DNA from: Hyphomicrobiaceae bacterium
GTDB lineage: Bacteria; Pseudomonadota; Alphaproteobacteria; Rhizobiales; Methyloligellaceae
Reading direction: 5' to 3'
Assembly (NCBI GenBank): GCA_020637815.1
Contig: JACKJS010000002.1
Coordinates: 507,501 to 571,500, forward strand
DNA: 64,000 nucleotides
The position numbers and the translations under genes were made by a program. The number at the start of each line of letters is the position of its first letter. Position 1 is the stretch's first letter. Shown here piece after piece: positions 60,344 to 64,000 of this stretch. Below the pieces are notes generated by a model. That model searched no databases. It had not been told where the DNA came from and was given only the letters and a program-made list of their open reading frames with translations.

Positions 60344-60463
60344 GGCTCGTGGGCAAGTTGACGCTTTTGCACTCGGCCTATAGGGCGGTATCTTCCGCTC
60401 TCGACGGTGAATTGCCGGGGATGTTAAAGCACGCCCCTGCTATGCGGCGTGTGGGGGAGACCG

Positions 60464-61468
60464 ATGCGGGACGCAGGGGTGAACGAACAAGACGCGGAAG
60501 GCGCCAGCGCGCGCTGGTATTTGAGCCGGGATGGCCAGCAGCTCGGGCCGCTCTCGGATCGCGAACTGTCCTTGTTCGCGGAAGGCGGTAATTTCAAGCC
60601 AGGCGATCTACTCTGGACCGCCGGACTTGACGAGTGGAAGCCCGCGGACGCGCTGTTCGGCTTGGCCCGGTCCGGGACGGTCGGAGATGCCGAAGAGAAC
60701 GACCAAGATTTTGCTCCCGAGGGGCACGATTCCACCGAGCACCGGGTGCCGGACGTGGACGATTTTCTTCCCGACATCGACGATGACGCCATCCACGAAG
60801 AGCCGATGGGCTTCGAGGTCGACGATGTTGGAAGCGATCTGGCGGCGGACGTGGGGGGCGAGCATCATGGCGGCTTCGATGAGGGGCATCTCTACGACGA
60901 CCATTTTGGCGGCGAGCCGCTCGATGGCGATCATGTGGGGGCCTTGGCCAAAGCCCTGCGGGGTGAGGCTGAGGCGGAGCCGCGCAAGCCTTCTCTCCAG
61001 GACGGCGTGATCGCCAATCTCAAGCGCTTCGGCGGGTTTTGTGCCTATCTCTGGGCCGTCTTCGTGCTCATGACCTTGCATGCGGTTGTCGGTGGCGCTC
61101 AGTCGGGTGCGGGGCTTAGCTTCTTTCTGCTGACGACCGCCAATGCGTTTCTGCTGATGCAGGCCATGCCGTATATCGAGCGAAATCGCTTCTTCCAGAA
61201 CCTCAAGCTGAAACCGCTCGTCTATTCCATCGTCTACAAGACCGTGATCTTCGTCACGGTTCTTGTCTTGGCCTATGCGGTGGAGATGGGCATCCTGGGG
61301 CTCGTCGGGATTGGCGATGGCGTGATGAGCCTCGGCGGCGGGTTTGGCGGCATGCTGGCTTTGTGGATTATCCTCTGCGTGGCCCTGCTGCCATACTTCG
61401 CCTTCAAGGGGTTTGAGGCCGCCGTCGGCGCCGACATGTTGGGTAAGCTGCTGTTCGGGAGACCTTGA
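60464..61468 (+). CDS. GYF_2-domain membrane protein with acidic linker
   Basis: 334 residues. GGGGGAG lies just before the ATG at 60464. Residues about 15-70 are a GYF_2 domain (WYLSRDGQQLGPLSDRELSLFAEGGNFKPGDLLWTAGLDEWKPA). A linker of about 110 residues, rich in Asp, Glu, His and Gly, follows, then four membrane helices (LKRFGGFCAYLWAVFVLMTLHAVV onward). GYF domains bind proline-rich partners; the linker could bind metal. Function unknown; probably cotranscribed with the next small gene. Confidence 0.7.
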   Translation: MRDAGVNEQDAEGASARWYLSRDGQQLGPLSDRELSLFAEGGNFKPGDLLWTAGLDEWKPADALFGLARSGTVGDAEENDQDFAPEGHDSTEHRVPDVDDFLPDIDDDAIHEEPMGFEVDDVGSDLAADVGGEHHGGFDEGHLYDDHFGGEPLDGDHVGALAKALRGEAEAEPRKPSLQDGVIANLKRFGGFCAYLWAVFVLMTLHAVVGGAQSGAGLSFFLLTTANAFLLMQAMPYIERNRFFQNLKLKPLVYSIVYKTVIFVTVLVLAYAVEMGILGLVGIGDGVMSLGGGFGGMLALWIILCVALLPYFAFKGFEAAVGADMLGKLLFGRP

Positions 61469-61530
61469 GCGCAGCACCGCTGGACATACGAACCGGAGGC
61501 GGTCGCGCGACCCCGCAAAAGGAACGTTAT

Positions 61531-61692
61531 ATGCCGATCGTTATTCTTCTTCTGCTTGCCGCCATGGTGGCGACATTCGGATTCTGGGGAACGCTGAAGG
61601 GCATCATCGGCGCGATCGGCGTCATCGTCCTGTTGTGCTTTCTCGCGGTGCTGGCGGTATCCTTCATCGCCGCCTGGATCATGCGGCGGTAG
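61531..61692 (+). CDS. Small two-helix membrane protein
   Basis: 53 residues from ATG at 61531 with AAAGGAA 6 nt upstream. Two hydrophobic helices (IVILLLLAAMVATFGFW and GVIVLLCFLAVLAVSFIAAWI) and a basic end. It resembles the DUF1328-like class of tiny envelope proteins only in layout. It follows the GYF-domain gene by 62 nt. Function unknown. Confidence 0.6.
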   Translation: MPIVILLLLAAMVATFGFWGTLKGIIGAIGVIVLLCFLAVLAVSFIAAWIMRR

Positions 61693-61717
61693 CGTTCCAG
61701 GCAGGACGCCGCCGCGT

Positions 61718-61993
61718 TCAGTATTCGTGGCGCTTGCCGGTGATCGCGAAGATCGCTTCCTCGAATTGGTATTTCTGCATGGGGCTTGCCGTGGCGCTGA
61801 GTGCCTTGCTGCAAGCTCCGTGCGCGTCCTTCTTCTCGGCCTCGGTCAAGACCTCGCCGTCGTCGACGCGTTGAGCGGCGGCGAGGCAAGCATAACCGTC
61901 GGCGGTCGAGGCCGGCGCTTCGAGCGGGGCGAGTGTGCTGACGACAAGCGCGCCAATGGCCAGGGCGATCCCAAGGACGGTCCGGGCCCGCAT
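61718..61993 (-). CDS. Small exported protein of unknown function
   Basis: 91 residues from ATG at 61993, two bases after the hemA stop, so it shares the hemA transcript. A signal peptide (TVLGIALAIGALVVSTLAP) precedes a helical mature domain with two cysteines (GYACLAAAQRVDDGEVLTEAEKKDAHGACSKAL) that resembles a TPR/Sel1-like half-repeat. Function unknown. Confidence 0.65.
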   Translation of the reverse strand: MRARTVLGIALAIGALVVSTLAPLEAPASTADGYACLAAAQRVDDGEVLTEAEKKDAHGACSKALSATASPMQKYQFEEAIFAITGKRHEY

Positions 61994-61995
61994 GG

Positions 61996-63228
61996 CTACT
62001 CCGCGGCGAGTCTCACATATTGTCCGCCTGCGACGGGGCATGCGGACCACAATTCGCGGAGGGCGCGAACGAGATAGGCCATCTGCTCGTCGGAGTGGAC
62101 GGGCGAGGGTGTGAGCCGCATGCGCTCGGTGCCGCGGGGCACGGTCGGATAGTTGATCGGCTGCACGTAGATCCCGTAATGGGTGAGAAGGGTATCGGTC
62201 ACCGCCTTGCAGTGCACCGGGTCGCCGACCATGACCGGCACGATGTGGCTCGGATTGTCCATCACCGGCAGGTTCACGTCCGCCAGCATGGTCTTCAGCG
62301 TCTGCACACGCTCGCGGTGACGCGCGCGTTCCAGGCCGCTGGATTTGAGGTGACGGATCGAGGCCAAGGCCCCGGCCGCGATGGCTGGCGCCAAGGACGT
62401 CGTGAAGATGAAGCCCGGCGCATAGGAGCGGATCGCGTCGCAGCAGGCCTTGCTCGCGGCGATATAGCCGCCCATCACGCCGAAGCCCTTCGCCAGCGTG
62501 CCGTTGATGACGTCGACGCGGTTCATCACCCCTTCCAGTTCGGCGATGCCGCCGCCGCGCGGCCCGTACAGGCCCACCGCATGAACCTCGTCCAGATAGG
62601 TCAGGGCGTTGTATCTGTCGGCCAAGTCGCAAATCGCGCCGATCGGCGAGATGTGACCGTCCATGGAATAGACGCTCTCGAATGCGATGAGCTTGGGCGT
62701 TTCCGCGGGAACCGCCTTCAGCAAGCTCTCGAGATGATCGAGGTCGTTGTGCCGGAAGATGTGCTTCGGCCCGCCGCCGTGCCGGATCCCCTCGATCATC
62801 GAGGCGTGGTTCTTCTCGTCCGAGAAGATCTGAAGGCCGGGGATGAGCCGCGTCAGCGTCGAAAGCGTCGCGTCGTTGGCGATATAGGCCGACGTGAACA
62901 GAAGAGCGGCCTCCTTGCCGTGCAGATCGGCAAGCTCGTGCTCCAGCTCCACATGATAATGCGTCGTCCCGGAGATATTGCGGGTCCCGCCCGAGCCGGC
63001 CCCAACCTCGTCGATCGCCTCATGCATCGCAGCGCGCACCTTCGCGTGCTGGCTCATGCCCAGATAGTCGTTGGAACACCACACCGTGACGTCGCGCCGG
63101 CCCTCATCGGTGAAGTGATCCGCAACCGGATACGACCCGCAGCGCCGCTTCAAATCGGCAAACACACGGTACCGCCCCTCTTGATGCAGCGAGGCCAAAT
63201 GCTGGCGAAAGCGAGTCTCGTAATCCAT
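61996..63228 (-). CDS. hemA: 5-aminolevulinate synthase
   Basis: 410 residues, standard ALAS length. MDYETRFRQHLASLHQEGRYRVFADL, NDYLGMSQHAKV, GAGSGGTRNISGTTHYHVELE, DEVHAVGLYGPRGGGIAE and the PLP lysine in GTLAKGFGVMGGY are intact. It condenses glycine and succinyl-CoA, the first step of haem synthesis in alphaproteobacteria. The many cytochromes in the window need its product. A small exported-protein gene follows closely. Confidence 0.97.
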   Translation of the reverse strand: MDYETRFRQHLASLHQEGRYRVFADLKRRCGSYPVADHFTDEGRRDVTVWCSNDYLGMSQHAKVRAAMHEAIDEVGAGSGGTRNISGTTHYHVELEHELADLHGKEAALLFTSAYIANDATLSTLTRLIPGLQIFSDEKNHASMIEGIRHGGGPKHIFRHNDLDHLESLLKAVPAETPKLIAFESVYSMDGHISPIGAICDLADRYNALTYLDEVHAVGLYGPRGGGIAELEGVMNRVDVINGTLAKGFGVMGGYIAASKACCDAIRSYAPGFIFTTSLAPAIAAGALASIRHLKSSGLERARHRERVQTLKTMLADVNLPVMDNPSHIVPVMVGDPVHCKAVTDTLLTHYGIYVQPINYPTVPRGTERMRLTPSPVHSDEQMAYLVRALRELWSACPVAGGQYVRLAAE

Positions 63229-63552
63229 CTGTCTCCTATTCCCCTAGACTATCGGCGTTCGCCAACGCCACCCAGCTATTGGACGAACAGAATGGAGATC
63301 GTGAGAGAAGAGCCTGCGCAAGTTCTTGTTGTGCTTGCTTAAAGTCACAGCCGTCCACCGCTCACTCTAGCTAACTATCCCAATCCAAGCGCTCCCACAA
63401 GGAGAACCGGCCATTTCAGGATAGCTCCAATGTCGCATGTCGTTCACATTCGTGTTTGAGCTGGCTCAAGTCCGGACAAGGCGACGCTGTCGCATGGCGA
63501 TTTTTTATGCGGCTGCATCTGGGACCAGGTTGGGCCGCGCGGCGGACTGGGT
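63229..63552. other. Intergenic region, nothing identified
   Basis: 324 bases upstream of hemA and downstream of the receiver-domain gene. Short frames here have no ribosome sites. No FNR-type box or strong hairpin was seen. Confidence 0.4.
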
Positions 63553-63945
63553 TCAGAAACCGGCTCGGCCTTGGCCAACGATCCGCTGTATGGCCTCAAG
63601 GAGCGTGCGTCGCGAAAATGGCTTCCGGAGCACAGGCTTTTGCTTGTACGGCGCGGCGATGTCGGACGGGTCGCATCCGGTCGCGAAAACGTAAGGGAGG
63701 CCTCGCGCATCCATGACCTCCGCGACGGGGTAAACCATCTCGCCTGCGATATTGAGGTCCAGCACCGCGGCGTCCACGATCTGTTCGTCGAGAAGCTTCA
63801 GGGCCTGCTCGACGCGGCTGGCGGGGCCCACGACCTGGCATTCCGATTCGACAAGCATGTCTTCCATTTGGAGGGCGATCGGCGCCTGATCCTCGACCAC
63901 GAGGATTCGGAGTCCATTGAGTGACGTGCTTTGTTCCGATTCCAT
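63553..63945 (-). CDS. Receiver-domain (REC) response regulator, start uncertain
   Basis: 130 residues from an ATG at 63945, but the frame stays open to the window edge, so it may begin at a TTG (63972) or be the end of a larger hybrid kinase. The REC domain has acidic pocket ED at 18-19, phospho-acceptor D63 in AAVLDLNIAGE, FATG and the lysine in VLRKPFS. There is no output domain. Stand-alone REC proteins of this pattern often work with HWE/HisKA_2 kinases in Hyphomicrobiales; the partner would lie beyond the window. Confidence 0.75.
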   Translation of the reverse strand: MESEQSTSLNGLRILVVEDQAPIALQMEDMLVESECQVVGPASRVEQALKLLDEQIVDAAVLDLNIAGEMVYPVAEVMDARGLPYVFATGCDPSDIAAPYKQKPVLRKPFSRRTLLEAIQRIVGQGRAGF

Positions 63946-64000
63946 CGCGCGGCGCTCGTGTTCTCTCTTCAACCGTTGCGGGTGCGCCTGGCGATCGCGC

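Overview
The window is GC-rich chromosomal DNA with dense, alphaproteobacterial-style operons. A Hyphomicrobiales methylotroph of the Hyphomicrobium/Methyloceanibacter kind fits best. The evidence is a formaldehyde-activating-enzyme (Fae) homologue at the left edge, ALA synthase (the C4 haem route of alphaproteobacteria), a rhizobial-type initiator tRNA, a Tat-exported clade I N2O reductase cluster that includes nosX, and several c-type cytochromes. This is inference from gene content; no 16S gene is present.

Layout. 1-5.3 kb: truncated fae-like gene, SleB-type wall hydrolase, copper chaperone, a small lipid/LPS glycosylation module (GT39, GT2, LAB_N) and tRNA-fMet. 5.4-15.7 kb: a ferritin-like protein divergent from a complete nosRZDFYLX cluster followed by a cytochrome c; an FNR/NnrR-like box precedes nosR. 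15.8-21.5 kb: a tightly overlapping four-gene operon, lysine 2,3-aminomutase, two different ATP-grasp ligases, then a single protein that fuses acetyltransferase, acetylpolyamine-amidohydrolase (HDAC fold) and a second acetyltransferase. I regard this as the best candidate for an undescribed pathway, perhaps making and turning over an acetylated beta-lysine conjugate. 21.7-22.2 kb: two small exported-peptide ORFs. 22.4-31.5 kb: an exopolysaccharide locus (ExoF-like export protein and a 1134-residue GH18-like/NodB deacetylase/GT2 fusion) divergent from a Crp/Fnr regulator, glmM and glmS, which would supply amino-sugar precursors. 31.6-38.3 kb: a second Crp/Fnr paralogue, two small exported proteins, and a type I secretion operon (substrate, ABC transporter, HlyD). 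The putative substrate is related to the Sec-exported protein at 31.6 kb. 38.8-47.7 kb: YHS-like protein, a DUF1254/1214 pair, a cupin-tautomerase-alcohol dehydrogenase cluster, YdeI-like protein, outer-membrane barrel, PBP4-type carboxypeptidase, MarR regulator and DUF202 protein. 47.7-53.6 kb: alpha/beta hydrolase, GH15 glucoamylase, cytochrome P460 divergent from a TetR regulator, then two tandem 34-codon genes for nearly identical exported micropeptides. 53.7-64 kb: SDR-GH15-Cti operon, GMC oxidoreductase, GYF-domain membrane protein, hemA and a receiver-domain protein at the right edge.

Three repeats of a TTGACC-N4-GGTCAA-type site flank the P460, TetR and micropeptide genes, which suggests that one regulator controls all three. 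No insertion sequence, prophage, CRISPR array or rRNA was seen.
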